Of a DNA stretch of 64,000 nt, positions 52,649 through 60,426 are shown piece after piece (position 1 is the first letter of the stretch; each line of letters starts with the position of its first letter). The stretch is from Kutzneria sp036403095 (GTDB taxonomy: Bacteria; Actinomycetota; Actinomycetes; Mycobacteriales; Pseudonocardiaceae), in contig DASWRQ010000006.1 in assembly GCA_036403095.1 (NCBI GenBank), positions 21,814-85,813 of the forward strand. Reading direction: 5' to 3'. The translations under genes and the position numbers were made by a program. The notes under the pieces were generated by a model. The model was not told where the DNA came from and searched no databases. It saw nothing but the letters and a program-made list of their open reading frames with translations.

Positions 52649-54240
52649 CCAAGCGCCCCTTCCCGTTCGTAGATCACCTGACCGCACAACACCGTGCGCA
52701 GGCACTCCGGCAGCGCCGCCCCCGGCTCCAACACCGGCAGCGCCGGCACCCGCGACCGCGGATCCGTCGACCAACGCTGCACCCGTGAGTCCGACGCCCC
52801 CACCACCAGCTCGTCCGCACGCCACACCGCGTACGTCGCCGGCGCACCCGGCACCAACGTGCCCGTCACGCCGTCATCCACCCCAGCCGCCCGCCAACCC
52901 CCACGCGTGTGCGCGGTGAACGCCGCACGAGGGGACACGCCGAAGCCGTCGGTGCGGTGGTGCACCGCCGCCCGGACCGCCTCCCACGGGGCGACCGGCG
53001 TCACGGGCGCGTCCGAACCCAGCGCCAGCAGCGCGCCAGCCGCCGCCAGCTGCGAAAACGGGTTCAACCGCGTGCCACGCTCGGCCCCGAGACGCTGCAC
53101 GTACATGCCGTCCGGGCCACCCCAGGTCGCGTCGAACTGCGGCTGCACCGAAGCGACGATCCCCCACGACGCCAGCCGCGCCGCCTGCTCGGCCGTGACC
53201 ATCTCCACGTGCTCCAGCCGATGCCGGCACGACGCCAACTCCGGCGCGCCCACCTGCTTCTCCGCCAACTCGAAACCGGCGACCACCTCGGCCACCGCGG
53301 CATCGCCGATCACGTGAAAACCGGCTTGCAGGCCGGCCGCCGTACAAGCCAGCACATGCTCGGCGATCGCCGCGGCGTCCAGGTACAGCGCACCGGAGTT
53401 GCCGGGGTCGTCGACATAGGGGGAGCACAACGCCGCGGTCCGGGAGCCGAGCGCGCCGTCCACGAACAGGTCGCCGGCAGCGCCCCGAGCGCCCAGCGAG
53501 TTGGCCGTGTCGACGCCGTTCAACTCGCCCCAATAGCCGACAACCTGGGGGCCGGCACCTCGGGTCAGGAGCTCGGCGAGGTCGTCGACGCTGGAGATGT
53601 CCGGGCCGGCACACTCGTGCACGCTGGCGATCCCGCGTGAGGCGGCCAACTGGAGGAAAGCCTCCTGCGCCTGGCGACGCTGCGCCGGCGACACCGCGTC
53701 CTTCGCCGCACGGCGCACCTCGTGATGCGCCGCCCGCGACAACGACCCCGACTCCGACCAACCGTCACAGTCCCTCGCCTTCGGCGCGAGGGCGATCAGC
53801 GCCGACGACGCCAGCGCGGAATGCACATCGATACGCGACAAATAGACGGGACGGCCCCGCGCGACCTCGTCCAACTCGGCCCGCGAGGGCGCGCGGCCCT
53901 CGGCGAAACGCGTCTCGTCCCAACCGTGACCCCACACGGCCGCGCCAGGGGCGTCCCGAACCGCCGACAGCACGTCCGCCACCGAAGCGGCAGCCGTCAG
54001 ATCAACACCGGTCAGCAACAACCCCGCCGACGTCGCATGCACATGCGCATCCACGAACGCCGGCGCCACGAACGCCCCGTCCAGATGCACAACCTCGGCA
54101 TCCCCGTACAACGCGACACCAGGCGTGTCCTGACCAACCCACACGACCTGCCCGTCGACAACCGCCATCGCCGTCGCATCCGGGGACGCCGAGGAATAGA
54201 TCCGGCCACCGACAAGCAGGGTTGCGCTCACTGTGCTCAC
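52645..54240 (-). CDS. YtcJ-like amidohydrolase inside the lysine operon
   Basis: A 531-residue Amidohydro_3 protein. The early metal site is APAFVDAHVHATSAGLLLTG, followed by the His-containing stretches HECAGPD, GFHVIGDAAVAEVVAGFELA, CRHRLEHVEMVTAEQAARLA and LGSDAPVTPVAPWEAVRAAV; FVDGALGSRTAALCSPYVDD is also family-typical. No carboxylated Lys was assigned. It should hydrolyse an amide or N-acyl bond. Overlaps of 4 bases with kdd and kamD tie it to lysine metabolism, where no such step is known; an N-acyl-lysine or lactam substrate is a possibility. The GTG at 54240 may be replaced by the GTG at 54231. Confidence 0.86.
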   Translation of the reverse strand: MSTVSATLLVGGRIYSSASPDATAMAVVDGQVVWVGQDTPGVALYGDAEVVHLDGAFVAPAFVDAHVHATSAGLLLTGVDLTAAASVADVLSAVRDAPGAAVWGHGWDETRFAEGRAPSRAELDEVARGRPVYLSRIDVHSALASSALIALAPKARDCDGWSESGSLSRAAHHEVRRAAKDAVSPAQRRQAQEAFLQLAASRGIASVHECAGPDISSVDDLAELLTRGAGPQVVGYWGELNGVDTANSLGARGAAGDLFVDGALGSRTAALCSPYVDDPGNSGALYLDAAAIAEHVLACTAAGLQAGFHVIGDAAVAEVVAGFELAEKQVGAPELASCRHRLEHVEMVTAEQAARLASWGIVASVQPQFDATWGGPDGMYVQRLGAERGTRLNPFSQLAAAGALLALGSDAPVTPVAPWEAVRAAVHHRTDGFGVSPRAAFTAHTRGGWRAAGVDDGVTGTLVPGAPATYAVWRADELVVGASDSRVQRWSTDPRSRVPALPVLEPGAALPECLRTVLCGQVIYEREGALG

Positions 54241-55277
54241 GCCTGCGCAGTCTGCCGCTCACGGCCCTCGAACAGCGACCGCACCCCCGGTGTCCTGCGC
54301 AACACGTCCAACGCGAACTCGGCATGCCCCGGCACGTAACCATTGCCGATCAGCATCTCCACGTCCGCCGCCACCCCCTCGGCCCCCAACGCGGCCGCGG
54401 CGAACGACGTCGCCATCGAGAAGAAGATCACAGCCCCACCCGGCGCCGTGGCCAGGATCGCCCCGTGCTCACAGCCCGAGACATCCACACACACCACGGT
54501 CACCTCGACCGGCTCACCCACGGCCTCCGCCACCGCCACCGGGTTGCGCGCATCGGCGACCACCACCTCATCGGCCAGGCCCGACGCACGCACCGCGGCC
54601 GCCTCCGCCTCGGCCGGCACGAGCGCCACCAACCGCGTCGCACCAGCAGCCCGGGCGGCCGCCAACGACAACGACCCCGACTTGCCGCCGCCACCAAGCA
54701 CACAGACCGACTTCGCGCCCCTCGACCGCACCACACGGTCGGTCAACGCCGGCGCACCACAGACATCCAGCACCGACAACGCCAACCCGTCTGACATGTC
54801 AGCCGGCAACACCGCGGCGATCGACCGTCCGAACAGGACCGCCGTCCCCTCGCACGGCACCTGCTCCCCCAGACCGTCCCACCGCGCCAAACCATCGGTG
54901 ATCCGCAACGGCGTCAGCGTCAGAGACACCAGAGTCGCGATCCGATCGCCGACCTTCAACCCCAGCGGGGAGTCCGGACCGACCGCCGTGACCGTGCCGA
55001 GCAGCATCCCGCCCGAACCCGTCACCGGATTCTGCATCTTCCCGCGCTTGGCGACGATCTCCAGCACGGCTTGGCGCACGGCAGCCCCGGAGCCGTGCGC
55101 CTCCCGCAACTGCCGATACGACGCGGCGTCGAGGTTCAACCGCTCCACCGCGACCACCACCTCGTCCGGGTGCGGCGACGGATCCGCGTCCAACACCTCG
55201 GCCTGCTGCGGCAGCACACCCGACGGCGCCAACACCCGGTGCAACCCGATCGGCGACCCGGTCACGTCACCCGCCAT
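54237..55277 (-). CDS. kdd: 3,5-diaminohexanoate dehydrogenase
   Basis: A 346-residue NAD-dependent oxidoreductase: GLHRVLAPSGVLPQQAEVLD and SYRQLREAHG at the N-terminus, GGMLLGTVTAVGPDSPLGLK, the Rossmann motif VCVLGGGGKSGSLSLAAAR, then VVCVDVSGCEHGAILATAPG and MLIGNGYVPGHAEFALDVL. The overall pattern and the kam neighbours identify Kdd, which oxidises L-erythro-3,5-diaminohexanoate to 3-keto-5-aminohexanoate. ATG at 55277 has GAAGGAG 6 bases upstream. It is the first gene of the leftward operon, divergent from kamA. Confidence 0.91.
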   Translation of the reverse strand: MAGDVTGSPIGLHRVLAPSGVLPQQAEVLDADPSPHPDEVVVAVERLNLDAASYRQLREAHGSGAAVRQAVLEIVAKRGKMQNPVTGSGGMLLGTVTAVGPDSPLGLKVGDRIATLVSLTLTPLRITDGLARWDGLGEQVPCEGTAVLFGRSIAAVLPADMSDGLALSVLDVCGAPALTDRVVRSRGAKSVCVLGGGGKSGSLSLAAARAAGATRLVALVPAEAEAAAVRASGLADEVVVADARNPVAVAEAVGEPVEVTVVCVDVSGCEHGAILATAPGGAVIFFSMATSFAAAALGAEGVAADVEMLIGNGYVPGHAEFALDVLRRTPGVRSLFEGRERQTAQA

Positions 55278-55333
55278 TCCGAACTCCTTCGTCACTGGAC
55301 GCGGCCCCGCCGGAAGATTTACGCTCAACCGAC

Positions 55334-55359
55334 GTTCCGACAGCATATCTTTACGGAAC
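55334..55359. promoter_or_regulatory. GTTCCG/CGGAAC inverted repeat between kdd and kamA
   Basis: The 102-base gap between the divergent genes holds GTTCCG (55334-55339) and CGGAAC (55354-55359), with AT-rich ACAGCATATCTTTA between them that could serve as -10 sequence. A regulator here could switch both operons. No riboswitch was recognised. Confidence 0.5.
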
Positions 55360-55379
55360 CCTGAGGGCGAGGAGTAGGG

Positions 55380-56780
55380 ATGACAGCGCTGTACGAGACC
55401 CGTGCCGCCGAGGTGACCGCGGCGACCACCGCCGCCGAACCCCAGCCGTACGAGTACGTCCGGCGCGAACTCGTCGAACCCGACTGGCGACGCTTCCCCG
55501 GCTGGCGCGACATCACCGACGCCCAATGGCGCGACGCCCAATGGCAACGCGTGCACTGCGTCAAGAACATCAAGCAGCTCCGCGCCGTCGTCGGCGACCT
55601 GCTCACCGAGCGCTTCTACGACGACCTGCAAGCCGACCAGCAGACGCTGGCCACCATGTCCATGCTGCTGCCGCCCCAGATGCTCAACACCATGGCCATC
55701 GACGCCACACCGGAGCCGGCCGCCTTCACCGAGGCCTTCTACGCCGACCCGGTCCGCCGCTACATGCTCCCCGTGGCCAGCGACCGCATCACTGCCTGGT
55801 CGAGCCACCCCCACAGCTCCCGCGACTCACTGCACGAAGCCGAGATGTGGGTCGTCGAAGGCCTCACCCACCGCTACCCCACCAAGGTCCTCGCCGAAAT
55901 GGTGTCGACCTGCCCCCAGTACTGCGGCCACTGCACCCGCATGGACCTCGTCGGCAACTCCACCCCCCAGATCGACAAGCACAAACTCCTGCTCAAACCG
56001 GTCGACCGGCAAGACGCCATGATCGACTACCTCAAGCGCACCCCCGGCGTCCGCGACGTCGTCGTCTCCGGCGGCGACGTGGCCAACATGCCCTGGCCCC
56101 AGCTCGAGTCCTTCCTCATGCGCCTGCTGGACATCCCCACCGTCCGCGACGTCCGACTCGCCACCAAGGCACTCGCCGGCATGCCCCAGCACTGGATCCA
56201 GCCCAAGGTCGTCGAGGGACTCGAGCGCGTCGCCCGCACCGCCCACCGCCGCGGCGTCAACCTCGCCATCCACACCCACGTCAACCACGCCCAGTCGGTC
56301 ACTCCACTGGTCGCCGAGGCCGCCCGCACCGCACTCGACGTCGGCGTCCGCGACGTCCGCAACCAGGGCGTGCTCATGCGCGGCGTCAACAACACCGCCG
56401 AGAACCTGCTCGACCTGTGCTTCGCCCTCCAGGGCGAGGCCAACATCCTGCCGTACTACTTCTACATGTGCGACATGATCCCCAACGCCGAGCACTGGCG
56501 ACTGGCCGTCTGGGAAGCACAGGAACTCCAGCACGCCATCATGGGCTACCTCCCCGGCTACGCCACGCCGCGCATCGTCTGCGACGTCCCCTACGTCGGC
56601 AAGCGCTGGGTCCACCAGCTCTCCGAGTACGACCGCGAGCTCGGCATCTCCTACTGGACCAAGAACTATCGCACCGGCATCGAACACGACGACACCGAAG
56701 CCCTCACCCGCACCTACCCCTACTACGACCCCATCTACACGCTCGCCGACACCGGCCAGACCTGGTGGTCCAACCAGTAG
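55380..56780 (+). CDS. kamA: Lysine 2,3-aminomutase
   Basis: A 466-residue radical-SAM enzyme that converts L-lysine to L-beta-lysine. The cluster motif is STCPQYCGHCTRMDLVG with Cys178, Cys182 and Cys185. Other family features are VSGGDVANMPWPQLESFLMR, HTHVNHAQSVTPLVAEAART, QGVLMRGVNNTAENLLDLC and DVPYVGKRWVHQLSEYD, which holds the PLP lysine region. GCGAGGAG precedes the ATG. Glutamate 2,3-aminomutase is a close relative, but the divergent kamDE/kdd/kal genes favour lysine. Confidence 0.93.
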   Translation: MTALYETRAAEVTAATTAAEPQPYEYVRRELVEPDWRRFPGWRDITDAQWRDAQWQRVHCVKNIKQLRAVVGDLLTERFYDDLQADQQTLATMSMLLPPQMLNTMAIDATPEPAAFTEAFYADPVRRYMLPVASDRITAWSSHPHSSRDSLHEAEMWVVEGLTHRYPTKVLAEMVSTCPQYCGHCTRMDLVGNSTPQIDKHKLLLKPVDRQDAMIDYLKRTPGVRDVVVSGGDVANMPWPQLESFLMRLLDIPTVRDVRLATKALAGMPQHWIQPKVVEGLERVARTAHRRGVNLAIHTHVNHAQSVTPLVAEAARTALDVGVRDVRNQGVLMRGVNNTAENLLDLCFALQGEANILPYYFYMCDMIPNAEHWRLAVWEAQELQHAIMGYLPGYATPRIVCDVPYVGKRWVHQLSEYDRELGISYWTKNYRTGIEHDDTEALTRTYPYYDPIYTLADTGQTWWSNQ

Positions 56781-56820
56781 GCCACCCCTGGTAACCGAAA
56801 ATCGGCAGGCCGTCGACAAC

Positions 56821-56856
56821 GCGGGTCACGCTCTCGGGCTGGAGAGCGTGATCCGC
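56821..56856 (+). terminator. Hairpin terminator after kamA
   Basis: A 15-bp stem with one mismatch (GCGGGTCACGCTCTC / GAGAGCGTGATCCGC) and a 6-base loop lies 41 bases after the kamA stop. It may also isolate the next gene, whose ATG lies 27 bases on. Confidence 0.82.
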
Positions 56857-56882
56857 GGGGGTTCGCCTAGACTCACGCAGCG

Positions 56883-57923
56883 ATGCGGAACCTTCTCCGC
56901 CGGGCCGCGACCGTCCTGATCGTCTTCCCGGTGTTCGCCCTGCTCCTGCTGGCCGCCGACCACCGCATCGTGCCGCCACCCCGGCCGCCCGAGGACGCCC
57001 CGCACGCCGTCGTCGCCCTCGGCGACTCCACCATGTCCGGCGAAGGCGGCGGCAACTACACCCCCGACACCGACGGGCCCCGCAACGACTGGTGCCACCG
57101 GTCGCCACAGGCCATGGTCCAGCACATCAAACTGGCCGAGGTCACCAAGATCTTCAACTTCGCCTGCTCCGGCGCCAGCACCCAGGCCATCCGCCTGGAC
57201 GGCCCGCACCCGGGAGAACCGAGCCAGGCGGCCCAGCTCAGCGCCATCGCCAGCACCTACCGCATCGACGCCGTCGTGGTGGCCGTCGGCGCCAACGACG
57301 ACCCCCAGTTCGGCACCCTGCTCACCAACTGCGTCGACGCCCTGTTCACCAGCGCCAAACCCGGCTGCGGCAAACAGGTCGACGCCAGCTGGCAGAACCG
57401 CGTCAACGCGATGGTCCCCAAGATCGTCGCTGCCCTGCGCGACGTCCGCCGCGTCATGATCCAACACGGCTACCCGGACAGCGCCTACCAGCTCGTCCTC
57501 CAGTCCTACGCCGCCCCCGTCGCCCCCGACATCCTGCGCAACCTCCAGAACGTCAGCGGCTGCCCACTGCGCACCGACGACCTGCGCTGGGTCCAGGACC
57601 GCGGCGTCCCCATCCTCAACGACGGCATCCGCCGCGCCGCCGAACAGGGCGGCGCCCGCTTCCTCGACCTGTCCCGCGCCGGCATCGGCCACGAGGCCTG
57701 CACCGGCGGCCAGGAGTGGTTCACCCGCCTCGCCGTCAACCTCGCCGACTTCCAGGACAAGAACCGCTACCCACACGCCCTGCAGGAGTCCTTCCACCCC
57801 AACGCCGCCGGCTACACCGCCTTCGCCCGCTGCATGAGCCAGTTCCTCACGCTCAGCGTGCGCCAGGCCGCCTGCGTCTCCGACGGACGTGGCGCACTGC
57901 AACTCGCCCTGCCGAACACCTGA
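56883..57923 (+). CDS. Membrane-anchored or secreted SGNH hydrolase
   Basis: A 346-residue GDSL/SGNH-family esterase. The N-terminal RNLLRRAATVLIVFPVFALL stretch is a signal peptide or anchor. The catalytic blocks are VVALGDSTMSGEGGGNYTP (Ser49), NFACSGAST, VVVAVGANDDPQFGTLLTNC (block III) and QESFHPNAAGYTAFARCMSQ (block V with Asp/His replaced by Ser-Phe-His spacing). Several Cys suggest disulfides outside the cell. It is probably a lipase, acetyl-esterase or cell-wall deacylase; the substrate is unknown. The terminator after kamA makes it a separate unit. Confidence 0.86.
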   Translation: MRNLLRRAATVLIVFPVFALLLLAADHRIVPPPRPPEDAPHAVVALGDSTMSGEGGGNYTPDTDGPRNDWCHRSPQAMVQHIKLAEVTKIFNFACSGASTQAIRLDGPHPGEPSQAAQLSAIASTYRIDAVVVAVGANDDPQFGTLLTNCVDALFTSAKPGCGKQVDASWQNRVNAMVPKIVAALRDVRRVMIQHGYPDSAYQLVLQSYAAPVAPDILRNLQNVSGCPLRTDDLRWVQDRGVPILNDGIRRAAEQGGARFLDLSRAGIGHEACTGGQEWFTRLAVNLADFQDKNRYPHALQESFHPNAAGYTAFARCMSQFLTLSVRQAACVSDGRGALQLALPNT

Positions 57924-57966
57924 CAGTTCGGCCGCCGCCGAACCCTCGGTTGTCTAGCTTGAGGAC

Positions 57967-58635
57967 ATGCGCGCGCACCCGATGGCCGAAGTCGCCGCCG
58001 TACTCGCCGACCCCACCCGGGCCGCCATGTGCATGGCCCTCATCGACGGCCGGGCCTGGACCGTCGGCGAACTCGGCAAGATGGCCGGCGTCGCACCGCC
58101 CTCGGCGACCGAGCAGGTCACGCGGCTGGCCGAGGCCGGCTTCGTGGAGACCGTCCGGCAGGGCCGGCACCGCTACGTGCGGCTGGCCGACACCCGCGTG
58201 GCCGAGCTGATCGAGCAGCTCAACGAACTCGCCGCCGACCCAATGCCCCGGCCCGACGGCCTGCGGGCCTCCAAGCGCGCCGAGCGGCTGGCCTTCGCCC
58301 GTACCTGCTACGACCACATCGCCGGGCACCTCGGCGTCGCCCTGCGCACCGGCATGCTCACCGCCGGCCTGCTCGACACCCGTAGCGGCCTCGCCCTGAC
58401 GCCTCGCGGCCACCAGGTGCTCGACGACCTGGAGATCAAGCTGCCCGGCGGTCGGCGGCCGCTGCTCAAGGAGTGCCTCGACTGGACCGAACGCCGCGAG
58501 CACCTCGGCGGCTCGCTCCCGGCCGCGTTGCTACGGCACGCAGTCGACAACGCGTGGGTGGCACGCGGGCCCGACCGCAGCATCAAGCTCCTCGACGCCA
58601 AGGCCTTCGCCGTGCTCGGCGTCGAGGAACTGTAG
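57967..58635 (+). CDS. ArsR-type winged-helix regulator with extra domain
   Basis: A 222-residue protein. Residues ~5-85 are a winged helix (AEVAAVLADPTRAAMCMALI, then VGELGKMAGVAPPSATEQVT and GFVETVRQGRHRYVRLAD). The remaining half (RTCYDHIAGHLGVALRTGML, then LDWTERREHLGGSLPAALLR) is a conserved C-terminal domain found in a subgroup of ArsR-like regulators. No Cys pair for metal sensing is present. Its target may be the divergent or nearby genes; no clear operator was assigned. The start is an ATG. Confidence 0.86.
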   Translation: MRAHPMAEVAAVLADPTRAAMCMALIDGRAWTVGELGKMAGVAPPSATEQVTRLAEAGFVETVRQGRHRYVRLADTRVAELIEQLNELAADPMPRPDGLRASKRAERLAFARTCYDHIAGHLGVALRTGMLTAGLLDTRSGLALTPRGHQVLDDLEIKLPGGRRPLLKECLDWTERREHLGGSLPAALLRHAVDNAWVARGPDRSIKLLDAKAFAVLGVEEL

Positions 58636-58779
58636 GCCGAGTCTCGACGGCAAGCCGGCCGCTCCTGAAGCCCCGGCTCCCGTCCCGCTACGCCAGACCT
58701 GAGCCGGCCCAGGTGGCTGTCGCCGCTTCGGTCGTTGCATGTAGTTGCTTTTGTGCTTGTCAGAGTATCGTATTCAGTT

Positions 58780-58798
58780 GTCACTGAAGCTATAGTGA
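58780..58798. promoter_or_regulatory. GTCACTGAAG-type operator, downstream copy
   Basis: GTCACTGAAGCTATAGTGA contains TCACT and AGTGA arms 8 bases apart. It lies just past the 3' end of the MBL gene, in an AT-rich patch, and almost repeats the element at 59817-59834. Confidence 0.5.
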
Positions 58799-58808
58799 TA
58801 TTATCTAC

Positions 58809-59714
58809 CTAGAGTTCACGAGGGTTCGCCCGCACGAACTCGGCCGCCACCGGCTCCCACACCGCCGCTCCGGTCTGGTCCCGCGCCAGCCGGCCGAACG
58901 CCTGGTCGCCGAAGTGGACGCCGAAGCCCAGCGTGCCGCGCTGCCCCAACTCCCCCACCAGCCGCGCCCGGGCCGTGAGCACGCCTTCGGTGTCGGTGTC
59001 CGGCATCGATCCCCAGTCCGGGTGGTCGATCTGCGCCGGCACATGGAAGGCGTCACCGAACACGACGATCCGCTCGGCGCCCGTGGACACGATGTACGAG
59101 GTGTGCCCGGGCGTGTGCCCAGACATCACGATCGCCCGCACCCCCGGCCACACCTCGTCGCCCTCGCGGATCAGCTCATGGTTGCCCCGCATCGGCACGA
59201 CGGTCATCGCGTCGATCACCCCGGGCACCGCGATGCCGTGCTCGTGCGGGGCCCACTCCTCCGCCGCCACCAGATACCGCGCGTCGGGGAAGAACTTCCG
59301 ACCGTCCACAAAGGCCCAGCCCACGTGGTCAAGGTGCAGGTGCGTGTACGCCACGGTGTCGATGTCGCCTGGCTCCACGCCCAGCTCGGCCAGCACCTCG
59401 GGCATCGAGCCGCTGTCGGCCGTACCGAGGATCTCCTCCCCCACAGAGATCGACCCCTGGTACGGGCCGAGGCCGGCGTCGATCAGCAGCTTGCGGTCGC
59501 CGCGCTCGACCAGCAGCGCGCCCGCCGACATCGCGATGCGCCCCTGGGCGTCCACAGTCTCCGGGTGCTCACGCCAGTACTCCCCCGGCACCGCCGGAAA
59601 GAAGCCGCTCGCGCTCATCGCCATCGCCCCGTCGACGACGTACGTGAGCCGCACATCTCCCAGCTCGAGCCGGCGCACCGCGGACTGCTCGTTCAGAAAG
59701 CCCAGTTCAGCCAT
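58809..59714 (-). CDS. MBL-fold metallo-hydrolase
   Basis: A 301-residue metallo-beta-lactamase-fold enzyme. The metal motif THLHLDHVGWAFVDGRKFF has HxHxDH at residues 125-130. Other ligands are in VMSGHTPGHTSYIVSTGAE and VFGDAFHVPAQIDHPDWG. The pattern is close to the quorum-quenching lactonase and organophosphate hydrolase (MPH) group, but the substrate is not evident. ATG at 59714 is used; the open frame upstream is antisense-like. It is divergent from the TetR gene at 59871, the likely regulator. Confidence 0.88.
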   Translation of the reverse strand: MAELGFLNEQSAVRRLELGDVRLTYVVDGAMAMSASGFFPAVPGEYWREHPETVDAQGRIAMSAGALLVERGDRKLLIDAGLGPYQGSISVGEEILGTADSGSMPEVLAELGVEPGDIDTVAYTHLHLDHVGWAFVDGRKFFPDARYLVAAEEWAPHEHGIAVPGVIDAMTVVPMRGNHELIREGDEVWPGVRAIVMSGHTPGHTSYIVSTGAERIVVFGDAFHVPAQIDHPDWGSMPDTDTEGVLTARARLVGELGQRGTLGFGVHFGDQAFGRLARDQTGAAVWEPVAAEFVRANPREL

Positions 59715-59816
59715 GGATCTTGTTCTACCGGCGGCCCCCGCTCTCCTGGTCGTTTTCTGTCTCACTCAACGGAGCCTGCGTTCAGTGTCACCCGTTGAGG
59801 CAGACTGCCTTTAGTC

Positions 59817-59834
59817 GTCACTGAAGTCATAGTG
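59817..59834. promoter_or_regulatory. GTCACTGAAG-type operator, upstream copy
   Basis: GTCACTGAAGTCATAGTG, with CACT and AGTG arms 8 bases apart, lies between the divergent MBL and TetR genes and nearly repeats 58780-58798. A related TTCAGTGTCAC lies near 59781. Confidence 0.55.
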
Positions 59835-59838
59835 CTTC

Positions 59839-59862
59839 TGTACGTACGGAGTGGTAGGTACA
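59839..59862. promoter_or_regulatory. TetR-type palindrome before the TetR gene
   Basis: TGTACGTACGGAGTGGTAGG, then TACA, has arms TGTACGTAC and GTAGGTACA (8 of 9 symmetric). It ends 8 bases before the TetR start, as expected for an autoregulatory operator. Confidence 0.6.
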
Positions 59863-59870
59863 GTTTCCCC

Positions 59871-60410
59871 ATGTCCACCCGCGATCGGCTGGTCGAGAGC
59901 ACCCGGGAGCTGCTGCGCGAGCGGGGCTACACCGGCACCAGCCCGAAGGCCATCCAGCAGCGCGCGGACGCCGGTCAGGGCAGCATGTACCACCACTTCG
60001 CCGGCAAGCAGGACCTGGCGCTGGCGGCGATCGACCGCAACGCCGAGGAGTTGACGGCCATGGCCGAGCGGGAGCTCGACTCCCCCGGCACACCGGCCGA
60101 GCGCATCGCAACGTGGCTGCGCCGGGAACGGGAAGTGCTGCGCGGCTGCCCGATGGGCATCCTCGTGCAGGACCCGGAGATCATCGCCAACCCCGTGCTG
60201 CGCTCCCCCATCGCCAGTCACTTCGACTGGATTCGGGGCCGGCTAAGGGAAATCCTTGCCGAGGGCGGCCTGGACACGACGCTGGCCGACACGTTTCTGG
60301 CCGTGCTGCAAGGCGGCTATGTGCTGGCCCGCGCGGCCGGCGACACGAAGCCGTTCACCGACGCCATCGAGGGTGCCATCGCCTTGCTCGAGCGGGCGGC
60401 CGCCGACTGA
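59871..60410 (+). CDS. TetR-family regulator
   Basis: A 179-residue repressor. The HTH is at residues 3-48 (STRDRLVESTRELLRERGYT, then KAIQQRADAGQGSMYHHFAG) and the C-terminal part (LRGCPMGILVQDPEIIANPV, LADTFLAVLQGGYVLARAAG) is of the TetR_C_11/LfrR-like type. The palindrome at 59839-59862 suggests autoregulation. Because it diverges from the MBL hydrolase, that gene is the probable target. ATG at 59871 gives the usual short N-terminus. Confidence 0.9.
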   Translation: MSTRDRLVESTRELLRERGYTGTSPKAIQQRADAGQGSMYHHFAGKQDLALAAIDRNAEELTAMAERELDSPGTPAERIATWLRREREVLRGCPMGILVQDPEIIANPVLRSPIASHFDWIRGRLREILAEGGLDTTLADTFLAVLQGGYVLARAAGDTKPFTDAIEGAIALLERAAAD

Positions 60411-60426
60411 CGGCCGCCCGCGTAGC

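Noticed and set aside
55278..55379. Cobalamin or lysine riboswitch before the B12-dependent aminomutase genes
   Set aside because: The gap is only 102 bases and shared by two promoters; no B12-box or lysine-element pattern was found.
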